Origin: Chara braunii
Taxonomy: Eukaryota; Streptophyta; Charophyceae; Charales; Characeae
Assembly (NCBI GenBank): GCA_003427395.1
Contig: BFEA01000155.1
Location: 1,867,671 to 1,909,731 of the forward strand
Length of the DNA stretch: 42,061 nt
Reading direction: 5' to 3'
The notes under the pieces: model-generated
What the model saw: the letters and a program-made list of their open reading frames with translations, nothing else
Database searches by the model: none
What the model was told of the DNA's origin: nothing
Shown here: piece after piece, positions 41,951 through 42,061 of the stretch
Numbering within the stretch: position 1 is the first letter of the stretch
Layout of the letters: the number at the start of each line of letters is the position of its first letter
Translations under genes and position numbers: made by a program

Positions 41951-42061
41951 GGTCCTCCAGCAGCATGGAGGCCAACTGCTGTGTACTTTACTTCCAAAAA
42001 GGGATGGTGTTCGCTCGTGTTTAAAGCATGGTAGACATGTGGCATGAGATGTTTCTGCTAG
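41951..42061. other. unassigned flank
   Basis: Sequence after the A-rich tail of LINE-B copy 2. No feature recognised. Confidence 0.4.

Overview
The window is repeat-dominated nuclear DNA from a eukaryote. It holds no bacterial-style operons, no intact host gene that I can recognise, and almost nothing but transposable elements inserted into one another. The LINEs have plant-type ORF2 proteins (endonuclease, reverse transcriptase, C-terminal zinc-binding motif). The large Ty3-type element has a primer site matching tRNA-Asp, and many stop codons fit C-to-T decay in CG and CHG contexts. Together these point to the plant lineage. My best guess is a large-genome streptophyte alga such as Chara, but that is inference. 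One 383-base N gap (11990-12372) and about a dozen single N calls show draft assembly of repeats.

Layout. 1-1733: old repeats, three tRNA-like sequences on the minus strand and a three-copy tandem repeat. 1734-9596: a 121-bp MITE cut in two by a LINE insertion (LINE-A, 1844-9577). LINE-A carries broken ORF1 and ORF2, a poly(A) tail, an inverted LINE 3' end near its left edge and perhaps a 3'-transduced tail. 9669-9786: a second MITE copy, inverted. 9974-10555: tandem repeats and a CT/CA microsatellite block enclosed by 50-bp inverted arms. 11190-11370: a duplicated CCAAT/TCCCGCC/TATA promoter-like module with a short open frame after it. 11990-13735: gap and direct repeats.

13784-35670: a second LINE (LINE-B) whose ORF2 is split by a 17-kb LTR retrotransposon of Ty3 type (18011-34992). 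This element has LTRs of about 3.36 and 3.07 kb packed with GC-rich tandem arrays, a tRNA-Asp primer binding site, two candidate leader introns, a 611-codon accessory frame of unknown function (ORF0) upstream of gag, a second decayed accessory region, gag with a zinc knuckle, protease, RT/RNase H, a DD35E integrase and a polypurine tract. After the 3' LTR the LINE-B 3' UTR resumes.

35727-39480: mostly unassigned DNA, a retroposed 3' end with AATAAA and poly(A), and two inverted-repeat elements. 39495-39615: third MITE copy. 39634-41950: an internally deleted second LINE-B copy with a long polypyrimidine tract in its 3' UTR.

Nested order of events, oldest to youngest: MITE, then LINE-A into it; LINE-B, then the LTR retrotransposon into LINE-B. 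All autonomous elements here are now broken. The most unusual content is the giant LTR retrotransposon, above all its uncharacterised ORF0 and the conserved intron-like segment inside its LTRs.
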